The position numbers and the translations under genes are program-made. Below, piece by piece: positions 1-8,942 of a stretch of DNA of 64,000 nucleotides. Below the pieces are notes generated by a model, which saw only the letters and a list, made by a program, of their open reading frames with translations, was not told where the DNA came from and did not search any database. Source of the stretch: Sphingopyxis sp. PAMC25046 (lineage in GTDB: Bacteria; Pseudomonadota; Alphaproteobacteria; Sphingomonadales; Sphingomonadaceae). Within the stretch, counting starts at the first letter, position 1. Every line of letters begins with the position of its first letter. Location: assembly GCF_004795895.1 (NCBI RefSeq), contig NZ_CP039250.1:1860001-1924000 (forward strand). The letters run 5' to 3'.

Positions 1-703
1 GATAATGTTGCAGCGTCGCGAGCTCGTCCTCGAGCGGTAGCAAGGCATCGGGCTGCGACGACAAGGTCGCGCGCAGGAACTCGGACAGCTTGGCAAGCAT
101 CGCATCGGCGGTGCGATATTCCTTCGTGACAATCAGCGACGAGATCGCATTGAGCGTGTTGAACAGGAAATGCGGGTTGAGCTGGTAACGCAGCGCCGCG
201 AGGCTGGCAGCGCTTGCGGCGGCCTCGGCGCGGCTCGCTGCTTCGCGAGCCACGGCAAGCTCCAGTTCGCGCTCACGCGTCAGCTTGTTCGCCTCGATCA
301 CGGTGAAGGCGGCGCCGAGCAAGGCGAACTGCCAGACGAGCGCGATGAAATTGTTCGTCGCGCGCAGCGCGAACGGCGCGGATTGTTGCGGTGATACGAC
401 GAGCCGCCCGATCCATTCGCCGGTCGAAGCGTCGATCAGCGCCAGCGACCCCGAAGCGAGGATCACCGCCGCGCCCATCGCGGCGAGGCGGACGACGGTA
501 TTGCGGCGGCGCGTGGCCCGGACCGCCCAATAGACGCCGCCCGACAGCAGCGCGCCCATCACGCAGATGTTGATGACCGAGACGGTGACATAGATGCCTG
601 CACCGCTGAACAGGTGATAGGGGATGATGTAGAGTACCCCGGACAGGATCCAGGTCGCGGCAACCAGAGAGATGGTCTGGCGGTGTTCGGGCTTCAGCGG
701 CAT
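1..703 (-). CDS. LytS/YehU-type sensor histidine kinase (3' end outside window)
   Basis: The minus-strand reading frame opens at an ATG at 703 and is still open at base 1, so the ATPase domain lies outside. The visible 234 residues begin with four to five hydrophobic segments (an integral membrane sensor region, roughly residues 8-140), a short charged coiled linker, then the His_kinase (PF06580) phosphoacceptor signature L-N-P-H-F-L-F-N-T-L-N-A-I-S. In this family the His of that motif is phosphorylated and the partner is usually a LytTR-type response regulator; no such partner is visible, and it may lie upstream of base 1. It is divergent from the protease operon at 910. The family call is firm; the ligand is unknown. 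Confidence 0.88.
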   Translation of the reverse strand, partial: MPLKPEHRQTISLVAATWILSGVLYIIPYHLFSGAGIYVTVSVINICVMGALLSGGVYWAVRATRRRNTVVRLAAMGAAVILASGSLALIDASTGEWIGRLVVSPQQSAPFALRATNNFIALVWQFALLGAAFTVIEANKLTRERELELAVAREAASRAEAAASAASLAALRYQLNPHFLFNTLNAISSLIVTKEYRTADAMLAKLSEFLRATLSSQPDALLPLEDELATLQHY

Positions 704-909
704 GGCAATTCCAATGTGTAGTTCGCGCCGAGCATAAAGGAAGGGTGCGCGGTTGGCGTCCTGCCTCGTCGCACTGGCGTCGGCCTTCGTCGCGCGGCAA
801 TCGACTCCGGCGAATCAGTATCGGCCTTCGTCGCACAGGCGTGGAACACCCGCCCTCTTCGCCATAGCCGGACCCTGTTCGCGGCACTTGGCCGCCAGGA
901 GATTCCTTC

Positions 910-1893
910 ATGGCACTCACCCGTTACCGTCACAGCCTGATTGCCTTCGGCCTGCTCGGCGCCCTGATCATCGCCGAGCAGGCGCGCGCGGCTCCCTCCG
1001 AGCTGCCGACGAGCATGCGCGCAGCGGCGGCGCCTGCCGCCGCTGCGTCGAACACACGGCAGCCGCTTGAAGTCCTACCCTCGGGGCATCCGGTCGTACG
1101 GGTAAGTATCGATGGCGCGGAACCTAAACGCTTCGTCATCGACACGGCCGCAAGCAGCACGACGATCATGCCGAAGCTGCGGGCAGAGATGCCCGGCCTC
1201 GTCGCCAAGCTTTCGGACACTCCGCTCAATGGAGCCGCAGGAAGAAGCGATGTCGAAACGACAGTCGTCAGGCAGGTTGCAGTCGCCGGGCACGTGTTCA
1301 ACTCTCCCGAGCTCATGCTTCTACCCCCCGGGCCGACCGACCATCTCGGCGTCGACGGGATATTGGGCGCGGATATCATCGCCGACTTTACGGTCGAGCT
1401 GGATATGCCCGGTGGCCTTTGGCGGATGACGCCGAAACTTGAAGCCGGGATGCTCGAGGGACTTTCCGCGTCGGTGCCCTTCGTCCTCGACGATATGCGC
1501 GCACCGCGCCTGACGATCCGTCTCAACGGCGTCGAAGTCCCCGCCATTCTCGACACCGGCGCGCGCGGGACGATCATCAATTGGGCGGCGGCGAAGGCGA
1601 TCGGGCTCACCCCCGACAGCCCCGGTCTCGCCAAGGCGTCGGACATCAAGGGCGCGACCAACCATGCCATGCCGAGCGTCGAAGCGCCGATCGACGCGCT
1701 CATGATCGGCGATGCGATGGTTGCGGGCCGCAAGGTGCGCGTCGCCGACCTTTCGATCTTCAAGGTGCTGGGGTTCGCCCCCGAACAGCCCGCGGTGATC
1801 CTCGGGATCGATATGTTCGCCGACCGGCGCTTCGTCATCGATCACCCGGGACTGCGGCTCCACGTCTCGCCGCCGATTTTGCCGGCACCCTAA
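910..1893 (+). CDS. Exported retropepsin-like aspartic protease with two D-T-x-A/G repeats
   Basis: A 327-residue protein whose first 28 residues form a Sec signal peptide ending A-R-A-A. It holds two retropepsin-like (PF13650/PF13975 type) halves. The first has V-I-D-T-A-A-S-S (residues 76-83) and closes with G-I-L-G-A-D; the second has I-L-D-T-G-A-R-G (213-220) and closes with V-I-L-G-I-D. Each half supplies one catalytic Asp, as in a pepsin-like pseudo-dimer, although the first half has D-T-A rather than D-T-G. The product is predicted periplasmic. The start is supported by AGGAG 8 nt upstream. First gene of a run of closely spaced genes ending at 7199, all exported, one a TonB receptor. 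The substrate is unknown. Confidence 0.82.
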   Translation: MALTRYRHSLIAFGLLGALIIAEQARAAPSELPTSMRAAAAPAAAASNTRQPLEVLPSGHPVVRVSIDGAEPKRFVIDTAASSTTIMPKLRAEMPGLVAKLSDTPLNGAAGRSDVETTVVRQVAVAGHVFNSPELMLLPPGPTDHLGVDGILGADIIADFTVELDMPGGLWRMTPKLEAGMLEGLSASVPFVLDDMRAPRLTIRLNGVEVPAILDTGARGTIINWAAAKAIGLTPDSPGLAKASDIKGATNHAMPSVEAPIDALMIGDAMVAGRKVRVADLSIFKVLGFAPEQPAVILGIDMFADRRFVIDHPGLRLHVSPPILPAP

Positions 1894-1921
1894 CAGCCCT
1901 GACGATCGGGAGAAGGCCATC

Positions 1922-3088
1922 ATGAAAAAGACACTGACCCGCGGCGCCGCGCTCGGCGCGCTCGCCATCGCCGCGACCGCTGCCTTCGCGCAGCAGGCGC
2001 CCAAACCGAAGATCGAGGCCGTCTATTGGCTGTCGGCCGAAACCGTTTCGGGCATGGCAACTGGTCAGCCCGCGGGCGTCGCGAAGAATCTCTCGCTCCA
2101 GCTCGGCTCGGGGCGGAGCAACACGGCTCCCAACGCCGAGCATCTGCCGCCGCAGGGGCTGCGCGCCGGCGAGCGCCTTCCGCTGGTCTCGCCGGGCAAG
2201 GGCGTGCCCAAAACCGACGCCAACCCCGATTACCGGCCCGGAACGCCGGACAAGCCCAAAGGACGGATCGAGCTATATTGGGGCTGCGGCGAAACCGCTC
2301 CCTCGGGACAGCCGGTGGTCATCGACCTTGCGACGATGAGACCCGGCGCCGCATCACCCTTTGGCGCGATTCCCAATGTGAAGGCAATGGTACCGCCGTC
2401 GGCGGGGCGCCATGCGACCTATGGCGAGTGGCCAGGGGGCAAGAATGGCACTCGCGTCCCACGCGACGCCTCGCTCGTCGGCGATCATGTCGTGCAGGGC
2501 AATTATTCGCCCGAAATGCGCTTCGCCATTGCCAGCGGCAACGACTTCCTTGCGCCGCTCGCGCCGCAAAGTGCCAAGCTTGCGTCGGGCGCGGTCAAGG
2601 TCAGCTGGCCCGCGCTCGCCAATGCCCGCGGCTACATCATGACTGTGACGGGCGCGCGCGAGGATGGCACGATCCTGATGTGGACGTCGAGCGCGGTGCG
2701 CATGCCTGGCATGGCGCTGCCCGATTATCTCGAGCAGGGCGACATCGCCCGCCTCGTCCAGCAGCGGATCCTGCTTTCCCCCCAAGCCACCGAGTGCGTC
2801 GTGCCGTCGGCGGTCAGCAAGGCCTCGGAATCGGCGATGCTGATGATGACCGCTTATGGCCCCGAGGGAAATTATGGCTCGCCGCGCGAGGCGCCCGCCG
2901 GTTGGGGCGTCAAGCTGCGTACCAAGGCGACCCACATGTCGATGCTCGGTGTCGACGTCGCATCGCTGATGGCGGACGGGGGCGGCGACGACGGCGATAA
3001 CGATGCACGGGCGGGCGATGCGAAGCCCAAAAAGAAGCGCGGCTTGCTGCGCGGCGTGATCGGCGGGGCGCTGGGCCTGCCCGGCTGA
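1922..3088 (+). CDS. Exported protein of unknown function (operon gene 2)
   Basis: 388 residues with a clear signal peptide (M-K-K-T-L..., cleavage near A-F-A-Q, residue 23). I do not recognise a family. The mature part begins with a Y-W-L-S-A-E-T motif, has a long middle without hydrophobic segments, a single Cys pair (G-C-G-E near residue 122; E-C-V-V near 292), and a low-complexity acidic then basic tail (D-G-G-G-D-D-G-D-N, then K-P-K-K-K-R). It lies 28 nt after the protease and 28 nt before the next exported protein, so cotranscription is likely. The tail could bind a membrane or partner, which is inference only. Confidence 0.75.
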   Translation: MKKTLTRGAALGALAIAATAAFAQQAPKPKIEAVYWLSAETVSGMATGQPAGVAKNLSLQLGSGRSNTAPNAEHLPPQGLRAGERLPLVSPGKGVPKTDANPDYRPGTPDKPKGRIELYWGCGETAPSGQPVVIDLATMRPGAASPFGAIPNVKAMVPPSAGRHATYGEWPGGKNGTRVPRDASLVGDHVVQGNYSPEMRFAIASGNDFLAPLAPQSAKLASGAVKVSWPALANARGYIMTVTGAREDGTILMWTSSAVRMPGMALPDYLEQGDIARLVQQRILLSPQATECVVPSAVSKASESAMLMMTAYGPEGNYGSPREAPAGWGVKLRTKATHMSMLGVDVASLMADGGGDDGDNDARAGDAKPKKKRGLLRGVIGGALGLPG

Positions 3089-3116
3089 GTATCGAAAAAT
3101 CAAGAAAGTTCGATCG

Positions 3117-3971
3117 ATGAAATTTTCCTTCCTGAAACTGGCCCTTCTCGGGCTGCTCGCCGCAGCGCCCGCCATTCCCGCAGCGCATGCCGCGGCGGGC
3201 GACAGCCGGGCGCCGAAGAAACTGATGGAGCGTTGGGCGGCCGCCACGCCGCATCCCGGGGCTGGTCTGCCCGGCTGGTACTCGAAGACGCCCGACCTCC
3301 ACGTCCATCAGCCCCGCAATCTCGCGAAGATACCGATCGCCGAGATCGACCTGCTGCGCCGGCGCGTGATGGTCGCATTCAATGCGCTGATGCAGCAACC
3401 CTCGCTCCGCGACGTGCGCGGCACCAGCCTGCACGCCGACATCAACATCTCGGTCGTGCCGACACTCGATGGCGTCCGGTTGGTCGGCGCGACCTTCACG
3501 ATCCGGGCCAAAAGCGTGATCGATGGCGACCCTGACACGATCCAGCGCGACGGACGTTATCTTACTCCATCGGAAGAGGGCGCGGTGCTGAGCGTCTTCC
3601 TCAATCCCTATGACATGATGGCGCGGCGACAGGTGCAAGCCGAGGGCGTGCAGCACCAAAGCTTTCAGGTGCGCACCGGGTCCGCCTTCGGCGTGTATGT
3701 CGCCGACCGGCTGCCCGATTATGATCCCAATTCGGAATATGCCTGGGGCCCGCGGCCGCTTGCGCTGCAACTGCAGCACGACCGAAGCTGGTATCAGCCT
3801 GGCGCTGCAGGCGTCCATCCGCTGCTCGCCCACATGTCGAGCTATTCGCACGAAAATGACGACCTGCGCAGCGACCGGCTGAGCCCCGAGCGCCCCGCCG
3901 CTCGTCTCGCCGCGGCGATGTTCATGACCGATTGGGAAGATGTGCAACGCCGCATGAAGGAGATAAATTGA
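3117..3971 (+). CDS. Exported protein of unknown function (operon gene 3)
   Basis: 284 residues with an N-terminal signal peptide (hydrophobic core residues 7-22, cleavage near A-H-A-A). The mature part is soluble-looking with no Cys and a Trp/Tyr/His-rich stretch in the C-terminal third. I cannot name a family. The stop codon TGA overlaps the ATG of the TonB receptor by one base (TGATG at 3969-3973), so the two are translationally coupled and may work together at the cell envelope. Confidence 0.75.
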   Translation: MKFSFLKLALLGLLAAAPAIPAAHAAAGDSRAPKKLMERWAAATPHPGAGLPGWYSKTPDLHVHQPRNLAKIPIAEIDLLRRRVMVAFNALMQQPSLRDVRGTSLHADINISVVPTLDGVRLVGATFTIRAKSVIDGDPDTIQRDGRYLTPSEEGAVLSVFLNPYDMMARRQVQAEGVQHQSFQVRTGSAFGVYVADRLPDYDPNSEYAWGPRPLALQLQHDRSWYQPGAAGVHPLLAHMSSYSHENDDLRSDRLSPERPAARLAAAMFMTDWEDVQRRMKEIN

Positions 3972-5890
3972 TGAGCCGCTTGATCCTGACGACGCTCGGG
4001 CTCGCGCTTGCCGCCGCACCGGCGACCTCGGCCGCCCAGCGCACGGACGACAATGCGACGACCAGCGCCGAGGATGCTTTCGGCACTTCGATCGGCGGCG
4101 AGCAGATCGGCATCTATAACCCGAACTATGTCCGGGGCTTTTCGGCCGCGGAGGCGGGAAACATCCGCCTCGACGGACTCTACATTGACCAGCAAGCTGC
4201 CTTTTCCGATCGGCTGATCGGAGGCTTGCAGATGCGCGTCGGCCTGTCGGCGCAAGGATATCCCTTTCCGGCGCCCACCGGAATCGCCGAATATGAGCTG
4301 CGCCAACCCGGCGCGAAAAGGCTGCTGAGCCTCAGCGGGCGCCTCGGGCCGTTCGAATCGAAGGTTCTCGAACTCGACGCGCAAGTGCCGGTCACCGACC
4401 GGCTGTCGATCGGCGCGGGGTATGGACTGGTGTCCGACCGCAATCACACAGGCGGTGCGGCCGAATTTCGCACGGCCGCGCTGATTGCACGGTGGGAACC
4501 GGTCGACGGCGTCGAAATCATGCCTTTTTGGAGCCGTGTCGGGATCGCCGACGAGGAACTCCCGCCGCTGCTACTTACCGCTGGAGACTTCCTGCCGCCG
4601 CGGATCGAGCGCGTGAAGCGGATCGGGCAGAAATGGGCGGCCAACGACGGAGAAACAATCACCGCGGGTCTTGCCACCACGTTGAAAAGCGGCGGCTGGA
4701 CGCTGAAGGCCGGGGCATTTCGTTCGATTCTCGATCTTGACCGCTCGCACACCCAGCTGTTTCTCAATGTCCGGCCTGACGGGACCGCCGATGAGGTTGT
4801 CATCGCGGAACCCGGGCGGCGTTCGGCCTCCACGAGCGGCGAGGTACGGCTGTCGCGCCGCTTCGCCGACGGGCCGCGGCTCCACACGCTTCACCTTTCG
4901 ATCAAGGGGCGCGACCGCGCACGCACTTATGGCGGCGGCCGCGAAATCTATGTTGGTAATCATCCGCTCGAGGATCCCGTCGACTTCCCCGAGCCCGTTT
5001 CGGACTTTGGGCCGCAGACACGCGATACCGTCCGGCAGTGGACGGCGGGCATCGCCTATGAAGGACGATGGAAGGACGTCGGCGAAGTGAGCATCGGCGT
5101 GCAGAAGACAGACTATAGCAAGCGCGTGTTCGGCCCCGGCCTGCCCGTCATCACGACGAAGAATGCGCCGCTTTTGCTGAACGCGACCGCTGCCTTCTAC
5201 GCCTCGCCGTCGCTCGCCTTCTACGGCAGCTATACCGAGGGGCTGGAGGAAAGCCCCGTTGCGCCCGGCCACGCGGTCAATCGCGACGAAGCGCCGCCAG
5301 CGATCCGCACGCGCCAGGTCGACGCTGGCCTTCGCTGGTCGATCACACCCGCGATCCGTCTGGTGGCGGGCGTGTTCGAGGTGACGAAGCCCTTCTATTC
5401 GCTCGACGGCGCAAAGCTGTTCCGGCAACTCGGCGCCGTGCGCCATCGCGGCGCCGAATTCTCGCTTTCGGGCCAGATCGCCCCGGGCCTGACCGCAATC
5501 GCCGGGACCGCGCTGATCGACGCCAAGCTGTCGGGCGACGCCGTCGATAGCGGGCTGGTTGGCCGGAAACCGCTCGCGAGCTTCGGCCGGCTTTCGACCG
5601 CGGTACTTGATTATCGGCCGACCTTCGCGCCCGCCGTCTCGGTCGACCTCGTCGTCGAAAGCACGTCGGACCGGGTCGCAAGCGCCGACGGCAAGCTTGT
5701 TATCCCTGCGCGTGCCATAGCGTCGGTCGGGGGCCGCTACCGGTTCAAGCTCGGCAAGGCGCCCGCAACCTTGCGTGTGCAGGTCGCGAACATCGGCAAC
5801 AAATATGGCTGGGCGAACGGGTCCTCGGGTATCTACCTCTACAACCTTCCGCGCCGGCTGACCGCCACGCTGACAGCTGATTTCGGCTGA
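3971..5890 (+). CDS. TonB-dependent outer membrane receptor
   Basis: 639 residues from the ATG at 3971, chosen because it opens directly into a signal peptide (M-S-R-L-I-L..., cleavage near A-A-Q) and is coupled to the upstream stop. An N-terminal plug is recognisable from Y-V-R-G-F and I-R-L-D-G-L-Y-I-D (residues 43-65). The rest is a beta-barrel pattern of alternating hydrophobic strands ending in T-A-T-L-T-A-D-F-G, the family's usual aromatic-containing terminus. Such receptors import siderophores, cobalamin, glycans or peptides using TonB/ExbBD energy. The neighbours are all exported (one a protease), which would fit peptide or protein-derived ligand uptake; that is inference. Confidence 0.88.
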   Translation: MSRLILTTLGLALAAAPATSAAQRTDDNATTSAEDAFGTSIGGEQIGIYNPNYVRGFSAAEAGNIRLDGLYIDQQAAFSDRLIGGLQMRVGLSAQGYPFPAPTGIAEYELRQPGAKRLLSLSGRLGPFESKVLELDAQVPVTDRLSIGAGYGLVSDRNHTGGAAEFRTAALIARWEPVDGVEIMPFWSRVGIADEELPPLLLTAGDFLPPRIERVKRIGQKWAANDGETITAGLATTLKSGGWTLKAGAFRSILDLDRSHTQLFLNVRPDGTADEVVIAEPGRRSASTSGEVRLSRRFADGPRLHTLHLSIKGRDRARTYGGGREIYVGNHPLEDPVDFPEPVSDFGPQTRDTVRQWTAGIAYEGRWKDVGEVSIGVQKTDYSKRVFGPGLPVITTKNAPLLLNATAAFYASPSLAFYGSYTEGLEESPVAPGHAVNRDEAPPAIRTRQVDAGLRWSITPAIRLVAGVFEVTKPFYSLDGAKLFRQLGAVRHRGAEFSLSGQIAPGLTAIAGTALIDAKLSGDAVDSGLVGRKPLASFGRLSTAVLDYRPTFAPAVSVDLVVESTSDRVASADGKLVIPARAIASVGGRYRFKLGKAPATLRVQVANIGNKYGWANGSSGIYLYNLPRRLTATLTADFG

Positions 5891-5921
5891 CCTCTTCCAA
5901 TCGAAATTTCCGGAGATCATC

Positions 5922-6581
5922 ATGCAACGCATCTTGTGCGCGGCGCTTGCCGCCTCGGTTCTGCTAGCTTCGGCCGAAGGCGCGCATGCCCAAGGTTTTC
6001 TGAAGCGGCTCGCCGATCGCGCTGCGGAGAAGGTAGAGCAGAACGCGGAAAAGCTCGCCGGCGACATAATCAATGGATCGGCAAAACCCCGACAGGATGA
6101 GAGCTCGAATGACGAGGCACCTGTCCCTGTTGAGACTTCGCAGGAGCCGGCGTCGGTTCAGCCCGTTCCCGAAGCGCCCGCGCCAAAAGCACGTTACATC
6201 GACAGCCTCAAGACGCCACCCCACGTTGAAGCGAAGAAGGCCGAGTATAACAAGTTCGGTGAAGTGAGCTGCAACGTCTGCGAAGGCGGAATCGAACTCG
6301 ATGGCCGCCCGACCTTCCCGTTCGACGAGTTCAGCGGACGATATAATGAACGCGCCAAGCGCGCGGGAAGCTGGCCGATCGGCCACATCCACCGCTGGCA
6401 GGGTAGAGCCTCTAAGGGGACGTTGACCTTGATGTCGGAAGAGCGGGTCGACGGCTTTCAGTGCCGCCGGCTTGAATATCGGCTGGAGCGGGGCGGGTCT
6501 TCTGTCAGTCGGCCCGGCCTGATCTGCCTTGGACTGGCGAACAGCTCGTCGGATGTCGAAAACTGGCACGAGATATACTGA
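5922..6581 (+). CDS. Exported protein of unknown function with C-N-V-C motif (operon gene 5)
   Basis: 219 residues with a Sec signal peptide (cleavage near A-H-A-Q, residue 24). The mature N-terminus is a charged amphipathic segment, followed by a Pro/Glu-rich linker (residues 55-95) and a globular C-terminal domain carrying S-C-N-V-C-E-G-G and two later Cys (F-Q-C-R-R; L-I-C-L-G), consistent with disulfides in the periplasm. CGGAG precedes the ATG at good spacing. The family is not recognised. It follows the TonB receptor by 31 nt. Confidence 0.74.
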   Translation: MQRILCAALAASVLLASAEGAHAQGFLKRLADRAAEKVEQNAEKLAGDIINGSAKPRQDESSNDEAPVPVETSQEPASVQPVPEAPAPKARYIDSLKTPPHVEAKKAEYNKFGEVSCNVCEGGIELDGRPTFPFDEFSGRYNERAKRAGSWPIGHIHRWQGRASKGTLTLMSEERVDGFQCRRLEYRLERGGSSVSRPGLICLGLANSSSDVENWHEIY

Positions 6582-6644
6582 GCCGCCGGGGTCGACGACG
6601 GGCTAAGGCTCGCGAGAAAATCGGTTACAAAGCGAGGTTTTTTT

Positions 6645-7199
6645 ATGAAGAATTTGGCCATTTTTACCGCCGTAACTGCGATCGCCGCGACCTCGGTGCT
6701 CCATGCTGAGGCAATTTCGGCAAGCGCCGCAGGTGTCTGGACGCAATCCAGCAGCGGCAAAGAGCTGGTACTTGTCCCGCGCATCAAACTCCAGCCCAAC
6801 GTCGGCGTGTCCTATGGCACCAGCCTGGGCGGCACCGCCGGCTATGGTTCGCCTACGCGCACCACGATCGTGACCGAACCGGCGTCGATGCAGGTGGCGC
6901 GTTCCATGACGCTTGAAATCGGGAAGGACGGACGTTTTACGTGGAAGATCGCCAAACGCCATGCCGAAAAGGAAGGCTGCTCGATGACGACGACGCAAGT
7001 GAAACATGGGCGCGTCAGTCAAGAGGGTGGCAAGACAATTTTCGCGGTCGAAAATGGCACGGAAAGCTTTGAATCAAGCTGTGGCCGCCAAGGTGGTTCG
7101 AAGCTCGCGCAGACGTCGGAGCAATATGACGTTCAAATTGGCGGTGGGCGAATGGTGTTGCAGAGCGGTGCGACCCGATGGACCTTCTTGCGGGGCTAG
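6645..7199 (+). CDS. Exported protein of unknown function (last gene of exported operon)
   Basis: 184 residues with a signal peptide (M-K-N-L-A-I-F-T-A..., cleavage near L-H-A-E-A). It has a Gly/Thr-rich segment (residues 50-75), two Cys (G-C-S-M-T near residue 108 and S-S-C-G near 147) able to form one disulfide, and a beta-rich end resembling a lipocalin-like single domain (M-V-L-Q-S-G-A-T-R-W-T-F-L). No family assigned. It ends the plus-strand block; two repeat elements follow. Confidence 0.72.
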   Translation: MKNLAIFTAVTAIAATSVLHAEAISASAAGVWTQSSSGKELVLVPRIKLQPNVGVSYGTSLGGTAGYGSPTRTTIVTEPASMQVARSMTLEIGKDGRFTWKIAKRHAEKEGCSMTTTQVKHGRVSQEGGKTIFAVENGTESFESSCGRQGGSKLAQTSEQYDVQIGGGRMVLQSGATRWTFLRG

Positions 7200-7208
7200 G
7201 TGCGAACC

Positions 7209-7270
7209 ATTCAACGTCTGCTTTTGTCGGTTTCAACCCGAAAGCTGGCGGTCCGCAATCGGCCCGGTCC
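7209..7270. repeat. Dispersed intergenic repeat, copy 1
   Basis: Matches the window-wide pattern of a left block like GAACGTCYGCTTT, a variable 10-25 nt middle, and a right block like GAAAGCYGNCNGNCCGNAATCGGCC. Here the blocks are CAACGTCTGCTTTT and CGAAAGCTGGCGGTCC followed by AATCGGCCC. It sits just 3' of the exported operon. Confidence 0.6.
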
Positions 7271-7352
7271 AGCGATACATTTTCAGTCGACGGAAAATTT
7301 GGCGAAACGTCTCATGTGGGGTGGAGAGCTGTCGTTGCTCTTCTCCACTTCC

Positions 7353-7443
7353 GTCATCCCGGGCTTGACCCGGGATCCCGCTTTTGGGGGCGTCGACCGG
7401 TCTTCGGCATCAAGCGGGACCCCGGATCAAATCCGGGGTGACG
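7353..7443. repeat. REP-like palindromic element
   Basis: Two stem-loops facing each other. GTCATCCCGGG...CCCGGGATCCCGCTT on the left is mirrored by AAGCGGGACCCCGGAT...ATCCGGGGTGAC on the right, so the 91-bp unit is a large imperfect inverted repeat with a short central spacer. It resembles extragenic palindromes common between genes in sphingomonads. It may act as a transcription terminator for the operon ending at 7199. A shorter relative lies at 46584-46609. Confidence 0.65.
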
Positions 7444-7464
7444 AATAAAGAGACGGCAGCAAAC

Positions 7465-7553
7465 GGTCGCGAGCCGTCATCCCTCCCGGCGAGCTTCCAA
7501 CATCCGTTTCTTTGGGTCGCCAACCTGAAAGCCGACCGACCGAAAACGGCCAG
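7465..7553. repeat. Dispersed intergenic repeat, copy 2 (long form)
   Basis: Right block CTGAAAGCCGACCGACCG with AAAACGGCCAG, left block AACATCCGTTTCTTT. It also shares the upstream stretch GGTCGCGAGCYGTCATC with the copy at 9461-9560, so the repeat unit is at least about 90 bp in these two copies. It lies at the 3' end of the minus-strand MocR gene. Confidence 0.65.
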
Positions 7554-7571
7554 CTTCGCGCGGCATTCGGA

Positions 7572-8936
7572 TCAAATAACCGGCGGCAGCGGCCCGGCAG
7601 ACGTCAAATACAACGAGAGCATCGTTAGCCCGCGCCGCAGGCCCGACGTGTCAATTGCTCCGCCAAGGGATACACGCAAGGCTGGCGCGCGCATGTTGTC
7701 GGCTGAGAAGCTGTCAGCCGGTATTGCGGTCATCCCAGCGCCGGCAAGGGCGCTGCCAATCTGCGCCGCGTTGTCGTCGTCGCGTAGCGACACCCAAAGA
7801 TGGTAGCCGCAAGGATGGGCGGCATAGCTTGCGGGTGGCAAAATCTCTGCTGCAAGCGCTTGGCGCCTTTTGGCCTCCGCGCGCGTTTCGGCGATCAGCC
7901 GGTCATAGCGGCCGTCTTCGACCCAGCAGGTCAGGAGCGCGGCGTTAAGCGGAGGCGCCATCACATTAGTGTCGTGCACCCCCGCGGCCAAAGCCATCGC
8001 CTGTCGGAGCGACGGCGCCCGGACATGCGCGACGCGCAATGCCGGCGAGATGATCTTCGAACTGGTCGCGATGTACCACCCAAGTTCCGGCACCAGGCTG
8101 GCCAGAGGCGCCAGCGGCCGTTCGTCGAGTAGACCATAGGCATCATCCTCGATGATGTGGATAGCGTGCCGCAGTGCGACCTCGGCGATGGCCGCCCGCT
8201 CTTCCGCGTTCAGCGTCGTCGTCGTCGGATTGTCGTTGGTCGGCACGAGGTAAAGAGCGGCAATCTTTCTCGTTCGGCAAAGGGCCTCCAGATTCGCTGC
8301 ATCAATGCGGGCCATGGGTGCGAGCTTCAACCCGGCTTTTCGGGCGAGCACAAGGAAGCCTGGATAGACATAGGGCCCGCAGGCGACCGTATCACCGGGC
8401 GCCAGCGCCGCGCCGATAATCGCGTGCAGGGCATTCTGCGATCCCGAGGTCACGATTACTTCGTCCGGGTGGCTCGCCAAGCTGACACGCTCGAATATCT
8501 TTGTGCCTGCGATCCGGTCGGCTTCGCTTCCACCGGCAGGGACGTAATGGAGGCGGCCGCCCGCGCCGGGCACGCTCAGCAGCGCACTTGTCGTTCGCTC
8601 CCACGATGCAAGCAGCGACCCGCCTTCCACTTCGGGCGGCATGTTCATGCCCGTATCGCGCGGAGGGGGCCCTGCGGCCATTACGTCCTGTGGCAGCACG
8701 AAGCTTCCGGCGCGTCCGCGCGCCACAATCAAGCCGCGGTTTCGGGCCTGGTCATAAGCCTTGGTGACAGTGGTAAGATCGACACCGAGACGGGCGGCGA
8801 GATCACGCTGCGGGGGGAGCCGATCACCGCCGCGCAGGTCGCCCGCTTCGATCGCCACAGCCATGGCATCGACGATCGCCAGATATTTGGGGCCATCAGC
8901 GCTATCGAGATCGGGAAGCCAGTCCTTCTTGACCAC
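7572..8936 (-). CDS. MocR-family transcriptional regulator (GntR HTH + aminotransferase fold), PLP lysine present
   Basis: 454 residues. Residues 13-80 are a GntR-type winged helix (L-P-P-Q-R-D-L-A-A-R-L-G-V-D-L-T-T-V). Residues 105-445 are a fold-type I aminotransferase-like domain with N-P-T (237-239), E-D-D-A-Y (263-267) and the Schiff-base lysine in T-S-S-K-I-I-S-P (K294). MocR proteins use pyridoxal phosphate as a sensed ligand and act as regulators rather than enzymes. It lies 6 nt after the DUF983 gene and is probably its operon partner. Compare the paralogue at 23660-25108, which has lost this lysine. The target genes are not evident. Confidence 0.88.
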   Translation of the reverse strand: MVKKDWLPDLDSADGPKYLAIVDAMAVAIEAGDLRGGDRLPPQRDLAARLGVDLTTVTKAYDQARNRGLIVARGRAGSFVLPQDVMAAGPPPRDTGMNMPPEVEGGSLLASWERTTSALLSVPGAGGRLHYVPAGGSEADRIAGTKIFERVSLASHPDEVIVTSGSQNALHAIIGAALAPGDTVACGPYVYPGFLVLARKAGLKLAPMARIDAANLEALCRTRKIAALYLVPTNDNPTTTTLNAEERAAIAEVALRHAIHIIEDDAYGLLDERPLAPLASLVPELGWYIATSSKIISPALRVAHVRAPSLRQAMALAAGVHDTNVMAPPLNAALLTCWVEDGRYDRLIAETRAEAKRRQALAAEILPPASYAAHPCGYHLWVSLRDDDNAAQIGSALAGAGMTAIPADSFSADNMRAPALRVSLGGAIDTSGLRRGLTMLSLYLTSAGPLPPVI

Positions 8937-8942
8937 GCCTGG

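Noticed and set aside
780..840. Short direct repeat TCGGCCTTCGTCGC seen twice upstream of the protease gene
   Set aside because: Only 14 nt in two copies in GC-rich sequence; likely chance, and no gene or known site relates to it.
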